From Casp-alpha2 sp036337015 (GTDB lineage: Bacteria > Pseudomonadota > Alphaproteobacteria > Rhodospirillales > Casp-alpha2), in assembly GCA_036337015.1 (NCBI GenBank), contig JAYZEZ010000007.1, positions 434,001 through 498,000 on the forward strand: DNA of 64,000 bases, read 5' to 3'. The notes under the pieces were generated by a model that saw only the letters and a list, made by a program, of their open reading frames with translations, had not been told where the DNA came from and did no database searches. How positions within the stretch are numbered: position 1 is the first letter of the stretch; each line of letters opens with the position of its first letter. Below, in pieces: positions 34,485 through 44,051 of the stretch. A program made the translations under genes and the position numbers.

Positions 34485-36599
34485 CTAAATTTCTTCACCC
34501 GTTTTTTGATCAACAGACTTAAGCGAAAGTTTAACTTTTCCTCTATTATCAATTCCTATTAGTTTCACTTTTACCTCATCACCCTCATTAACAATATCCG
34601 TTGTCTTTCCTACACGCTCAGGGGCAAGTTCAGATATATGCACTAAACCATCTTTCGCACCCATGAAATTAACAAAAGCTCCAAAATCAACAGTCTTAAC
34701 AACCTTACCATTATAGATTTTACCCACTTCAGGTTCAGCAGTAAGGCCTTTAATCCAATCGACAGCGGCATCGGCTGCCTTTTGATCCACAGCTGCAACC
34801 TTAACCACTCCGTCATCTTCAAGATCTATCTTAGTGCCTGTCGTCTCACAGATTTCACGAATCATTTTACCTCCTGGTCCAATAACATCGCGAATCTTAT
34901 CCTTATTAATTTTAAATGTTGTAATTCGTGGCGCATGATCGCTAACTTCACTTCTAGCAGCATTAAGTCCTTTCGCCATCTCACCAAGTATATGGATTCT
35001 ACCGTCTTTAGCCTGCGCAAGTGCAATTTTCATAATTTCTTCGGTAATAGAGGTAATCTTAATGTCCATCTGCAAAGATGTTATTCCATCTTCAGTCCCG
35101 GCCACTTTAAAATCCATATCACCTAAATGATCTTCATCTCCCAAAATATCAGAAAGTATGGCATAATCATCACCCTCCTTTATCAAACCCATCGCAATAC
35201 CCGCAACTGGCTTGCTTAACGGCACCCCTGCATCCATCATTGCAAGAGAACCACCACACACGCTTGCCATAGAACTCGAACCATTGGACTCAGTTATTTC
35301 TGCAACAACACGAATGGTATATGGAAAATCATCTTTAGCTGGCAAAAGTGGGTGTAATGCGCGCCAAGCCAACTTACCATGTCCAACTTCGCGTCTGCCT
35401 GTAAATCCAAAGCGACCGGCTTCACCGACGGAATAGGGTGGAAAGTTATAATGCAAAATAAAATGTTCACGGCGATCCTCACCCAATCCATCAATAATTT
35501 GCTCATCTTGACCTGTGCCTAACGTTGTTGTTACCAAGGCCTGCGTTTCTCCCCGTGTAAAAAGCACAGATCCATGGGTACGTGGTAAGATGCCCGTCTC
35601 AACCGCTATTTGGCGAACAGTCTTAGTATCTCGGCCATCGATGCGTTTTCCGGTTTTCAAGATATCTTGGCGTACTATATCTTTTTCAAGACCCTTTGTA
35701 ACCTCGCCTAAGTGCTCGGCAACTAAATCTTGATCGATTTTTTCATCTGATTCCATCCGCTCTGAAACTTTCAATCGCGCTGCATTTAATTTTTCTACAC
35801 GAGAAGATTTTTGGGTTTCCGAATAAGCCGCACGAAAATCCTTTTCAGCAATTTCCTTTACTTTGTTAGCTAAAGAGACCTTTTCTTCTGGTTCAATTGG
35901 AAGCTCGCGGGGATCTTTAGCACAAGCTTCCGCTAATTCAATTATTGCATCTATAACTGGTTGCATTTTCTCGTGCCCAAACATAACGGCACCAAGCATA
36001 GTGTCTTCAGAAAGCTGGGAGGCTTCAGATTCAACCATCAAAACTCCCTCTCGCGTACCGGCTACAACCAAATTAAGGTCAGATGAAGATATCTCATCTA
36101 TGGATGGATTAAGTATATATTCTCCATTGATAAAACCAACACGAGCTCCTCCTACTGGTCCCTTGAAAGGCAGGCCAGAAATAGTAAGGGCGGCTGATGT
36201 GCCAATCATTGCAACAATGTCTGGATCATTTTCTAGGTCATGTGTCATTACTGTACAAATTATTTGAGTCTCATTGTTAAAGCCCTTTGCAAACAAAGGC
36301 CTAATTGGCCGATCAATTAAGCGTGAGGTAAGCACTTCATTTTCTGAAGGCCGAGCTTCTCTTTTAAAAAAACCGCCTGGGATCTTACCGGCTGCGTAAG
36401 TTTTTTCTTGATAGTGAACAGAGAGTGGGAAAAAATCGATTCCTGGACGGGAACTGGTTTCACCAACTACTGTACATAATACCTTAGTATCACCATAAGT
36501 TGCCATTACAGCCCCATCAGCTTGACGAGCTATTTTTCCGGTTTCAAGAACCAGAGTATGTCTACCCCACTCAATTTCTTTTCTAAATTCTTTAAACAT
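34485..36599 (-). CDS. pnp: Polyribonucleotide nucleotidyltransferase (PNPase)
   Basis: A trimeric 3'-5' phosphorolytic exoribonuclease of the RNA degradosome. Two RNase PH-like domains (KVLCTVVGETSSRPGIDFFP near residue 40; ALVTTTLGTGQDEQ near 355 with FTGRREVGHGKLAWRAL) are followed by a KH domain (KIRDVIGPGGKMIREICE near 555) and an S1 domain (EVGKIYNGKVVKTVDFGAFV near 620). The ATG at 36599 has AAGGA nine bases upstream and matches the family N terminus; ATG 36608 is also in frame but has almost no spacing. It is downstream of rpsO, the order known from E. coli. Confidence 0.96.
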   Translation of the reverse strand: MFKEFRKEIEWGRHTLVLETGKIARQADGAVMATYGDTKVLCTVVGETSSRPGIDFFPLSVHYQEKTYAAGKIPGGFFKREARPSENEVLTSRLIDRPIRPLFAKGFNNETQIICTVMTHDLENDPDIVAMIGTSAALTISGLPFKGPVGGARVGFINGEYILNPSIDEISSSDLNLVVAGTREGVLMVESEASQLSEDTMLGAVMFGHEKMQPVIDAIIELAEACAKDPRELPIEPEEKVSLANKVKEIAEKDFRAAYSETQKSSRVEKLNAARLKVSERMESDEKIDQDLVAEHLGEVTKGLEKDIVRQDILKTGKRIDGRDTKTVRQIAVETGILPRTHGSVLFTRGETQALVTTTLGTGQDEQIIDGLGEDRREHFILHYNFPPYSVGEAGRFGFTGRREVGHGKLAWRALHPLLPAKDDFPYTIRVVAEITESNGSSSMASVCGGSLAMMDAGVPLSKPVAGIAMGLIKEGDDYAILSDILGDEDHLGDMDFKVAGTEDGITSLQMDIKITSITEEIMKIALAQAKDGRIHILGEMAKGLNAARSEVSDHAPRITTFKINKDKIRDVIGPGGKMIREICETTGTKIDLEDDGVVKVAAVDQKAADAAVDWIKGLTAEPEVGKIYNGKVVKTVDFGAFVNFMGAKDGLVHISELAPERVGKTTDIVNEGDEVKVKLIGIDNRGKVKLSLKSVDQKTGEEI

Positions 36600-36713
36600 C
36601 TTATTCATTCCTTACATACGTGGAGAAAACTTGCGCTCTTTAGCGAATGTTATGTTTTCTCTTCAATCCATCGATCGTTTAGCTGACAGAACCTTTCCAT
36701 GCCAACTGATCCT

Positions 36714-36737
36714 GATAACGTTATCGCCATAAGGCGA
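36714..36737 (-). promoter_or_regulatory. Hairpin in the rpsO-pnp intergenic region
   Basis: On the minus strand TCGCC-TTAT-GGCGA folds into a short stem, directly followed by the palindrome GATAACGTTATC. It lies between the rpsO stop and the pnp start. In E. coli this interval carries an RNase III site through which PNPase autoregulates, and a similar role is possible here; this hairpin is too short for an RNase III site by itself. No T tract follows. Confidence 0.4.
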
Positions 36738-36774
36738 CCACACTTAAATTAAAATATACGCCTAACAAAAGTAA

Positions 36775-37044
36775 CTAACGACGCAAATTAAGACGCTTTA
36801 TCAAAGCCTCGTAACGTTCAAATTTTTTTCTTTTTACATAATCTAGCAAACGACGACGCAGCCCAACCATCATCAACAGACCACGACGTGAATGAAAGTC
36901 CTTCTTATGCACCTTTAGATGTTCAGTAAGATTTTTAATACGTTCACTTAGTATTGCAACCTGCACCTCTGGCGAACCAGTATCATCTTTTTTAACAGCA
37001 AACTCTTTTATGAGCTCCTGTTTTCGCTCAGTAGTAATCGACAT
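36775..37044 (-). CDS. rpsO: 30S ribosomal protein S15
   Basis: A primary 16S rRNA-binding protein of 89 residues, the length found in E. coli. It shows DDTGSPEVQVAILSERIKNL near residue 20, KDFHSRRGLLMMVGLRRRLL near 47 and the C-terminal YEALIKRLNLRR. The ATG at 37044 gives the family N terminus MSITTERKQELIKEFA. It lies 15 bases after truB and before pnp, in the conserved operon tail. Confidence 0.97.
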   Translation of the reverse strand: MSITTERKQELIKEFAVKKDDTGSPEVQVAILSERIKNLTEHLKVHKKDFHSRRGLLMMVGLRRRLLDYVKRKKFERYEALIKRLNLRR

Positions 37045-37059
37045 CGTATACTCCAAAAT

Positions 37060-37998
37060 TCAAAAGTTCATCACACGGAAGGGACGAATTTCCCCACCAA
37101 ATATTTTTGCCAACGCCACCAACCTACCTTCTGCCATGGCACAAATAACTTCTCCATGGCTAATATCACCTAAAGGAGATCGGCGTGCTACCGGAAGGAC
37201 CGGAACGGCCTGACCTCGTACCAACTTGCGAGCTTCTGGTTGCGTTAGATTAAGTGCCGGGATGTCGTCCAGCACAGTCTCAACAGGCAACAAATGCTCC
37301 GAGAGCGGCGCACTATGCCCTAAGGAATTCAATTTATCCAGAAAATTATCTAATGGAATAGCATCTTTCTCACTAAACTTTCCAATTGATATTCGTCTCA
37401 GTGAAGAAATATGGCCCACCGTACCCAAGCTTAAGGCAACATCGCGCGCAAGGGCACGCATGTAAGCACCCTTTCCCGAAAGAACTTGAAATTCTGCATG
37501 ATCGTCATCAATTATTCGAATCAAACGAAAATCCTCTACCTGAATTGTACGAGACTTTAATTTAATTGCCTTATTGGCTCGAGCCAAATTATAAGCCCTT
37601 TTACCACCAATTTTAATAGCCGAAAAATTAGGTGGTGTTTGCTCAATCTCACCAATAAACTTTTTAAGTATTTCAGATATTTGATCCCTCTTGGGACGAA
37701 TATTGCTTACTTGAGTTATTACTCCTTCCCGATCGTCCGTATTTCTAGCTTCACCCCAACATACGGTAAATCTATAACCTTTCTTAGAATCCATTGCATA
37801 TGAAACTGTTTTTGTCGCTTCTCCTAACGCGAGAGGCAAGAGGCCAGTCGCAAGTGGATCTAGAGTGCCACCATGGCCTACCTTTGCAGCATTAGTGGCA
37901 TGGCGAATACGGCCAACAACGTTATTAGAACTTAAGCCCGGAGGTTTATCGATGACAAGCCATCCATGAATTGGAACCCCACGATTCCTACGGCCCAT
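37060..37998 (-). CDS. truB: tRNA pseudouridine-55 synthase
   Basis: TruB makes pseudouridine 55 in the T-loop of tRNAs. It has the family start HGWLVIDKPPGLSSNNVVGR near residue 12, the catalytic Asp in GHGGTLDPLATGLLPLALG near 42, YRFTVCWGEARNTDDREG near 72 and the ISSLRRISIGKF segment near 197. The preferred start at 37998 has AAGGAG nine bases upstream and overlaps the rbfA stop by 11 bases; upstream in-frame ATG codons at 38007 and 38034 have poorer spacing. With this start the protein has 312 residues. Confidence 0.94.
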   Translation of the reverse strand: MGRRNRGVPIHGWLVIDKPPGLSSNNVVGRIRHATNAAKVGHGGTLDPLATGLLPLALGEATKTVSYAMDSKKGYRFTVCWGEARNTDDREGVITQVSNIRPKRDQISEILKKFIGEIEQTPPNFSAIKIGGKRAYNLARANKAIKLKSRTIQVEDFRLIRIIDDDHAEFQVLSGKGAYMRALARDVALSLGTVGHISSLRRISIGKFSEKDAIPLDNFLDKLNSLGHSAPLSEHLLPVETVLDDIPALNLTQPEARKLVRGQAVPVLPVARRSPLGDISHGEVICAMAEGRLVALAKIFGGEIRPFRVMNF

Positions 37999-38416
37999 CT
38001 CCCCCATCTCCTTCTTTCGTCTTAACCTGACCAATTTTTAAATCACGAGCCACAGGTGGTGATTTTAATAAATTCTCAATATGTGCAACTTCTCGAAAGG
38101 TATAATCCGCTTCAAAATTTATGTTCGGCAAGCGTCTTAGTTTAATTTTTCGGCCTAGCATCCGACGGAAGAAAGGAGCAGCACGATTCATTGCCTTGAG
38201 AACTCCAGATAAATCGACGCCCCCTAAAGGCATAATAAATACTGTAGCATTTCGAAGATCGGGACTAATACGAACTTCGGTGATAGTCACAACTACTCCT
38301 GCCAATCCAGGGTCATGTATTTCATCGCGTTCTAAAATCCAAGCCAGTGAATGCCGAATCTCTTCTCCCACACGCAACTGGCGCTGGCTTGGAGCCTTGG
38401 CATGCCCTTTATTCAT
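37988..38416 (-). CDS. rbfA: Ribosome-binding factor A
   Basis: A cold-shock 30S maturation factor of 142 residues. It has the N-terminal SQRQLRVGEEIRHSLAWIL segment, LAGVVVTITEVRISPDLRNATVFIM near residue 37 (the family's single KH-like domain) and LPNINFEADYTF near 101. The tail ends in a Gly/Asp-rich sequence that overlaps truB. It sits between infB and truB as in most bacteria. Confidence 0.94.
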   Translation of the reverse strand: MNKGHAKAPSQRQLRVGEEIRHSLAWILERDEIHDPGLAGVVVTITEVRISPDLRNATVFIMPLGGVDLSGVLKAMNRAAPFFRRMLGRKIKLRRLPNINFEADYTFREVAHIENLLKSPPVARDLKIGQVKTKEGDGGDGP

Positions 38417-38474
38417 AAAAACAAACCTCGTCTGATTAAAAGACGTAAAAGATCCAAATATAAAGTACTAGACC

Positions 38475-40928
38475 TTATAGCTCACGGGCAATTTCTTCGG
38501 TTTCAAAACATTCGACCAAATCTCCAACCTGAATATCCTGATAATTGGCAAAGCCCATGCCGCATTCATTAGTATCCTTAACTTCTTTCACATCATCCTT
38601 AAAATGTTTAAGTTCACTCATTTCACCTTCATGAATAACTACCTCATCTCGCACTAACCGCACTTTTGCACCACGACGAACAAGGCCTTTCGTTACCATG
38701 CAACCTGCAATCTTGCCCACTTTAGAAACATTAAAAATCTCACGGATTTCAGCATTACCAAGATATTTTTCTTTGATTGTGGGAGCAAGCAAACCGGACA
38801 TAGCTTTTTTTAAATCTTCTATCAAATCATAAATAATTGAATATGAGCTAATTTTTATGTTTTCTTGAGCTGCCATTTCTCGAGCTTGAGGGTTAGCGCG
38901 AACATTAAAACCAATCACCAAAGCACCGGTGGATTTTGCCAGAGTTATATCTGATTCATTAATGCCACCAACACCAGAGTTTAGTATTTGAACTTGAACT
39001 TCTTCTGTACCCAATGCATCAAGGGCCCCGCTAATAGCTTCTATTGAACCTTGAACGTCACCCTTTATTACAGTAGGCAGGATTTGCAAATCACTAATTT
39101 CTTGTATGTTTTGAAACATTTGTTCCATTGTACCTCTTGCGCCAGCAGCAGCTTTTTCATCACGCACTCTATTTTGACGAAATTCTACAACTTCACGAGC
39201 GCGGCTCTCACTTTCTACAACTGCGAAATCCTCACCAGCACCTGGCGTTCCATTAAGTCCAAGCACTTCAACTGGCATAGAGGGCCCGGCAAAATCTAAA
39301 TTGATTCCAAAAGCATCAATCAAAGCTCGAGCACGCCCCCACTCATTTCCTGCAACAAAAATGTCTCCTACCTTAAAAGTGCCCCGTTGCACCAAAACTG
39401 TAGCTACAGAACCTCGCCCTTGCTCCATCTTAGCTTCGACGACAACACCTTCAGCCAGTCGATCAGGATTGGCTCTACAATCAAGAAGTTCGGCTTGCAA
39501 AAGAATTGCTTCTTCAAGTTTATCTAAATTAAGTTTTTCCGTCGCAGACACTTCAACTGCTAAAATTTCACCGCCCATTTCCTCTACTACTATATCGTGC
39601 TGCAACAAATCATTACATACGCGTTTTGGATCGGCTCCTTCTTTATCAATTTTGTTAATAGCCACAATCACAGGCACTTCGTATTCCTTAGCATGTGCAA
39701 TAGCTTCTATAGTTTGAGGCATTACGCCATCGTCAGCCGCAACACACAGAACCACAATATCTGTAACATTGGCTCCACGGGCACGCATTTCAGAAAATGC
39801 CGCATGTCCCGGTGTATCAATAAAAGAAATTTTTTGACCTGAAGCCAAAGTAACCTGATAGGCACCGATGTGTTGGGTAATGCCACCTTTTTCATGACTA
39901 GCTATATCAGTTTCTCTGATTGCATCTAATAAAGACGTTTTTCCGTGATCAACGTGCCCCATAATTGTCACCACTGGTGGACGGGCGACCATAAAAGACT
40001 TTTTATCAGCTTCTCCTTTGAGGCCAAGCTCCACATCCGCCGCTGATACCCGTGTCAGATTATGTCCGAACTCAGCAACCACGAGTTCTGCCGTATCAGC
40101 ATCAATAGTCTGTGTTATCGTTACCATGACACCCATGTTCATAAGTGTCTTTATTACATCTGCACCACGCTCAGCCATACGATTAGCTAGCTCTTGAACT
40201 GTTATAGTTTCTGGAATGACAACATCACGGATAACTTTTTTACCTTCAGATAGATGCTGTTGCTGTTGTTGTTTTTCTTTTTCCCTTGCACGCTTTATAG
40301 ACGCTAAACTTCGAGTTCGCTCTTCGCTTCCACCTAGTGCTTCAGCTATAGTTAACTTGCCAGAGCGCCGACGTGGCTCCGTCCTGCGAGAAGAAGGTGG
40401 CGGTCGTTGAGGCACACGTTCTTGAGTGCGCTTAGAACGTCCTTTGTGATCGGCCTCTCCCTCTTCTATTGCTTCCAACTTTGCAGCGGCAGCTGAGACG
40501 GCTGCCTTCCTATCCAACTCACGCTGACGTTCTTCCTCTTCTATAGCCTTATCAACAATTACATCTTTACTTACCTCAATATCGCTTTGCTTAGCCCCTT
40601 CCAACGCACGTGCACGAGAAGCCTTTTCTTCCTCAGTCAAAGAACCTGGCGGCACAACTTCAGATACAGCCTCGTCTACGACCTCATCAATCACAGGATC
40701 AAGCTGTTCCTCAACCTTTTCATCTTCATCTGGAACTTTCGTCATTTGACCTCCAGCATTTGGAGCAAATGTACGTTTTTTTCTAACCTCTACTGTTACC
40801 ATTCTAGAACGACCATGAGAAAATTTTTGTCGAACCTGGCCAGTTTCAACCGTTTTTTTCAGTTCGAGTTTTCCAGGCCTAGATAAACCTAGTTTTTTTC
40901 CTTTTTTTTCTTCTTCAGTCTTAGACAT
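38475..40928 (-). CDS. infB: Translation initiation factor IF-2
   Basis: The GTPase that delivers fMet-tRNA to the 30S subunit. The 817-residue protein starts with the alphaproteobacterial IF2 N terminus LSRPGKLELKKTVETGQVRQ, followed by a charged, repetitive linker (about residues 60-235) with a glutamine run. The G domain has GHVDHGKTSLLDAIRETD near residue 322, DTPGHAAFSEMRARGA near 370 and AINKID near 425. The C-terminal domains II-IV include VIKGDVQGSIEAISGAL near 635 and the VGKIAGCMVTKGLVRRG region near 740. It is the third gene of the rimP operon. The gap between nusA and infB (154 bases) lacks ylxR, which usually sits there. Confidence 0.97.
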   Translation of the reverse strand: MSKTEEEKKGKKLGLSRPGKLELKKTVETGQVRQKFSHGRSRMVTVEVRKKRTFAPNAGGQMTKVPDEDEKVEEQLDPVIDEVVDEAVSEVVPPGSLTEEEKASRARALEGAKQSDIEVSKDVIVDKAIEEEERQRELDRKAAVSAAAAKLEAIEEGEADHKGRSKRTQERVPQRPPPSSRRTEPRRRSGKLTIAEALGGSEERTRSLASIKRAREKEKQQQQQHLSEGKKVIRDVVIPETITVQELANRMAERGADVIKTLMNMGVMVTITQTIDADTAELVVAEFGHNLTRVSAADVELGLKGEADKKSFMVARPPVVTIMGHVDHGKTSLLDAIRETDIASHEKGGITQHIGAYQVTLASGQKISFIDTPGHAAFSEMRARGANVTDIVVLCVAADDGVMPQTIEAIAHAKEYEVPVIVAINKIDKEGADPKRVCNDLLQHDIVVEEMGGEILAVEVSATEKLNLDKLEEAILLQAELLDCRANPDRLAEGVVVEAKMEQGRGSVATVLVQRGTFKVGDIFVAGNEWGRARALIDAFGINLDFAGPSMPVEVLGLNGTPGAGEDFAVVESESRAREVVEFRQNRVRDEKAAAGARGTMEQMFQNIQEISDLQILPTVIKGDVQGSIEAISGALDALGTEEVQVQILNSGVGGINESDITLAKSTGALVIGFNVRANPQAREMAAQENIKISSYSIIYDLIEDLKKAMSGLLAPTIKEKYLGNAEIREIFNVSKVGKIAGCMVTKGLVRRGAKVRLVRDEVVIHEGEMSELKHFKDDVKEVKDTNECGMGFANYQDIQVGDLVECFETEEIAREL

Positions 40929-41082
40929 AGTATAGATCCCAAAATGAAGTCCTTAACTGACTTCCATCTTTTTAAATTTTTCCGCCTGCGTTACAATCTC
41001 CTGCAAACTAACCTTACCTATTAGGCCCACAAAAAGCTATCAAGCGATTATATGGCAAGTTTTCCTAGCCAGCTTATTTGTT

Positions 41083-42672
41083 TTATTCCACAATTGGGGG
41101 GTGCTCTTCATCTTCCGATTTATCAACCATATTTGTTTCATTTTCTTCGTTTGCAAACCAGTGTGCCCGAGCTGCCATAATGATAGAATTTGCTTGGGCT
41201 TCTTTTAAAGTTCCGACAGGAGCAAATTCCATTAGTTCATCAGCTGCTAAATCAGCTAAGTCATCACGTGTTTTAATTCCATTTTCTCCTAGAACAACCA
41301 GTAAATTTAAATCTACCCCTTCAACTTGTGATAGATCATCGTTAATATCTAGTTTCTTGCGACGTTCTGCTAGGTCCTCATCCTTCGTTTCTAAAAAAGT
41401 ATGCGCTCGTTGACGTAGCTCTTCTGAAATCTCTTCATCAAATCCTTCGATTCCAACCATATCCTCAACAGGCACAAAAGCAACTTCCTCAACGGAGGAA
41501 AACCCTTCTGTAACTAGAAGATGGGCGATAACATCATCAACATCTAACGCGTCAACAAACATTTTAGATCGCAATAAAAATTCATTATTTCGACGTTCTG
41601 ATTCTTCAGCTTCTGTTAAAATATCAATATCCCACCCTGATAGCTGTGATGCTAGTCGGACATTTTGTCCTCGCCGGCCAATAGCAAGAGATAATTGTTC
41701 ATCTGGGACAACAACCTCAATTCGGTTGGCCTCCTCATCTAGAACTACTTTAGCAACCTCAGCCGGAGCTAGTGCGTTAACAATAAAAGATGCAGGATCT
41801 TGCGACCATTGAATTATATCAATTTTTTCTCCCTGCAACTCTCCTACAACAGATTGCACACGCGAACCACGCATTCCAATACAAGGACCAACTGGATCAA
41901 TACTGGTATCATGAGAAATAACTGCTAATTTGGCACGTGAGCCAGGATCCCTAGCTACGGACTTAATTTCAATTATACCATCATAGATTTCTGGAACTTC
42001 CTGAACAAAAAGCTTGGCCATAAATTGGGGATGCGTGCGTGAAAGAAATATCTGTGGCCCACGTGCTTCTTGCCTTACATCCACAATATATGCCCGAACT
42101 TGATCTCCCGTATTAAAGTGTTCGCGTGGGATAGATTCGTCTCGGCGTAACATTGCTTCAGCGCGATTAAGGTCAACTATTACGTTTCCATATTCAATTC
42201 GTTTAACCAAACCATTAACTATTTCACCTGTACGATTTTTAAATTTCTCAAACTGGCGAATACGTTCAGCCTCTCGAACGCGTTGCACTATTACTTGCTT
42301 GGCTGTTTGTGCCGCAATTCTACCGAAGTCAATGGGGGGCAAGCCGGTGGCTAAAAAATCGCCCTCCTCTGCTTCAGAGTTAATTTTTTTTGCCGCCTCC
42401 ACATTCATTTGAGTTGCCTCGTTCTCAACTAGTTCTTGACTGCCTACTACCTCTATAAGCCTGGCAAGAGAAATCTCACCGGTTCCCCGATTTATAGATG
42501 CGCGAATATCGTGTTCATGGCCATATTTAGAACGACCCGCTTTTTGAATTGCTTGTTCCATTGCCTCAAGAACTTCTTCTCTATCAATACCTTTTTCACG
42601 GGCAACGGTATCAGCCACTTCAATCAACTCAGGACGTGATTTATCTGCATCTGCTAATAAGATATCAGTCAT
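41083..42672 (-). CDS. nusA: Transcription termination/antitermination protein NusA
   Basis: An RNA polymerase-binding factor that affects pausing, termination and antitermination. Its 529 residues comprise the N-terminal polymerase-binding domain (about 1-130), an S1 domain with TGEIVNGLVKRIEYGNVIVDL near 148, KH1/KH2 with GPCIGMRGSRVQSVVGELQG near 258 and LAIGRRGQNVRLASQLSGWD near 325, and C-terminal helical acidic repeats. The start codon follows the rimP stop by two bases. NusA is known in E. coli to control its own operon through leader terminators, which is notable because a strong terminator precedes rimP here. Confidence 0.96.
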   Translation of the reverse strand: MTDILLADADKSRPELIEVADTVAREKGIDREEVLEAMEQAIQKAGRSKYGHEHDIRASINRGTGEISLARLIEVVGSQELVENEATQMNVEAAKKINSEAEEGDFLATGLPPIDFGRIAAQTAKQVIVQRVREAERIRQFEKFKNRTGEIVNGLVKRIEYGNVIVDLNRAEAMLRRDESIPREHFNTGDQVRAYIVDVRQEARGPQIFLSRTHPQFMAKLFVQEVPEIYDGIIEIKSVARDPGSRAKLAVISHDTSIDPVGPCIGMRGSRVQSVVGELQGEKIDIIQWSQDPASFIVNALAPAEVAKVVLDEEANRIEVVVPDEQLSLAIGRRGQNVRLASQLSGWDIDILTEAEESERRNNEFLLRSKMFVDALDVDDVIAHLLVTEGFSSVEEVAFVPVEDMVGIEGFDEEISEELRQRAHTFLETKDEDLAERRKKLDINDDLSQVEGVDLNLLVVLGENGIKTRDDLADLAADELMEFAPVGTLKEAQANSIIMAARAHWFANEENETNMVDKSEDEEHPPIVE

Positions 42673-42674
42673 TT

Positions 42675-43160
42675 TTATCTATTATCCTCCGCAGTTTCGA
42701 TTAATTCGTTATTCATAAGTAATTTTGCATTGCGAATATTCGAAAAAGCTACTTTTACTTCTTTTGTGTCTACAAGAATCTTAATATTTTTACCATCAAC
42801 TCCTAGAAGAGTGCCCTTAAAACGTCGTCGGCCACTTTGAATTTGATCAGTTTCAATCTTAGCTTTTTTCCCTTTAAATCGCTCAAAGTCCTTCAACCTA
42901 GTCAATGGACGGTCTAAGCCAGGCGAGGAAACTTCTAAATTATAAGTACCACGAATTGGATCCTCAACATCCAATAAGGCAGAAATCGCGCGGCTAATAG
43001 TACTGCAGTTTTCAGCTGTCATTCTATCACCATTCTTGGGCTCTGCCATAACCTGCAAAACCACATTTTCATTACCAAAAACCTTAACGCGCACAATTTC
43101 ATAGCCCAATTCATTAATACTTCCATCAATCAAATCATGTATACGTTTGGATAAATCCAT
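42675..43160 (-). CDS. rimP: Ribosome maturation factor RimP
   Basis: A small 30S maturation factor of 161 residues. It shows GYEIVRVKVFGNENVVLQV near the N terminus, ISRAISALLDVEDPIRGTYNLEVSSPGLDRPL near residue 55 (the family's GxxYxLEVSSPGLDRPL block) and a C-terminal SH3-like domain. The open frame extends 12 codons further upstream, but the ATG at 43160 fits the family. It begins the operon rimP-nusA-infB-rbfA-truB-rpsO-pnp, and a strong terminator lies just before it. Confidence 0.93.
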   Translation of the reverse strand: MDLSKRIHDLIDGSINELGYEIVRVKVFGNENVVLQVMAEPKNGDRMTAENCSTISRAISALLDVEDPIRGTYNLEVSSPGLDRPLTRLKDFERFKGKKAKIETDQIQSGRRRFKGTLLGVDGKNIKILVDTKEVKVAFSNIRNAKLLMNNELIETAEDNR

Positions 43161-43184
43161 GCTTAGCACCAAATTTCGCTGGCA

Positions 43185-43214
43185 TACAAAAAACAAAAAG
43201 GCGGGCTAACCGCC
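43185..43214 (-). terminator. Intrinsic terminator between trmB and rimP
   Basis: On the minus strand GGCGG (43214-43210), loop TTAGC, CCGCC (43204-43200) is followed by TTTTTGTTTTTTG. The outer pair and the GC-rich arms make this a convincing intrinsic terminator for the upstream lnt-metK-trmB side. Its T tract begins only about 40 bases before the rimP start, so the rimP operon promoter must either lie within or beyond it, or the element is an attenuator. Confidence 0.75.
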
Positions 43215-43304
43215 CACCTAAACAATCCATATACGCTCAACTTTAAGGATTATAAAGAGCACCTTCACAAGGTTAGACACTTATAAACTCGTAAGACTTA
43301 AATT

Positions 43305-44051
43305 TCAATGATTTTTGAGTGGTTTTTCATAATCATAAACCCAAGATTTTTTCCGCGGTCGTCGGGCAAAACAAAGATAAGCTGAACTACAACCTCTCAT
43401 TTTTGCTTTTTTTTCATAACGAGTTGCAACCCAATCTGATGGTGGATTCGTCCAATCCTGTTTTGATTGCACAAGCCACTCCAATTCCTGACGCGCACTA
43501 AGATGTTCCAGGACCCAAGAAATATAGCCCATATGATCGCTTGCTATGCGCAATTGGGCATTGTCCTTCATTATACGTATTAATGAATCCACGGTTTCTT
43601 CAGAAATAAATCGTCTCCGATGATGACGTTTTTTAGGCCAAGGGTCCAAAAATAAAGCATAAACCCTACCAAGAATAGAATCTGGAAGAACCTTAAACAA
43701 CTTACGTGCATCATCATCAAAAATTCGAATATTAGTTAGTTTTTCACGATCAATCACACTCAAATGACTTGCAATACCGTTTACGTATGGCTCACAGCCA
43801 ATAAATCCAATATCAGGGTTGGCACCAGCTTGAACCGCCAGATGTTCCCCGCCCCCAAAACCAACCTCTAACCAGAAGTCTTTTACAGACCTTGAAAAAG
43901 CGCCCATAAGATTTAGCGAACCATCTTTAGGAATTTCTAATCTAAGATCTGGTAGCCTATTATCAATCAGCGCTTGTTGATTCGGTCGCAATTTATAACC
44001 TCGTCGGCGACCATACCAATTTAGTTTTTCATGATCTTTTCCGAATATCAC
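43305..44051 (-). CDS. trmB: tRNA (guanine-N7)-methyltransferase
   Basis: A Class I SAM methyltransferase that makes m7G46 in tRNA. It shows GRRRGYKLRPNQQALID near the N terminus, the SAM motif LEVGFGGGEHLAVQA near residue 62, FLDPWPKKRHHRRRF near 132 (the family PWPKxRHxKRR motif) and ATRYEKKAK near 207. The start is GTG at 44051, overlapping the metK stop by one base (TAGTG), which is why the frame begins with GTG. The 248-residue length is normal. Confidence 0.95.
   Translation of the reverse strand: MIFGKDHEKLNWYGRRRGYKLRPNQQALIDNRLPDLRLEIPKDGSLNLMGAFSRSVKDFWLEVGFGGGEHLAVQAGANPDIGFIGCEPYVNGIASHLSVIDREKLTNIRIFDDDARKLFKVLPDSILGRVYALFLDPWPKKRHHRRRFISEETVDSLIRIMKDNAQLRIASDHMGYISWVLEHLSARQELEWLVQSKQDWTNPPSDWVATRYEKKAKMRGCSSAYLCFARRPRKKSWVYDYEKPLKNH

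Noticed and set aside
39301..39717. Plus-strand open frame of 138 codons opposite infB
   Set aside because: Serine/threonine/proline-rich translation without any family motif, fully inside the conserved IF-2 G domain region on the other strand.
40210..40300. CAG/CAA-rich run in infB as a repeat element
   Set aside because: It encodes a short glutamine run in the disordered IF-2 linker, common in this family.
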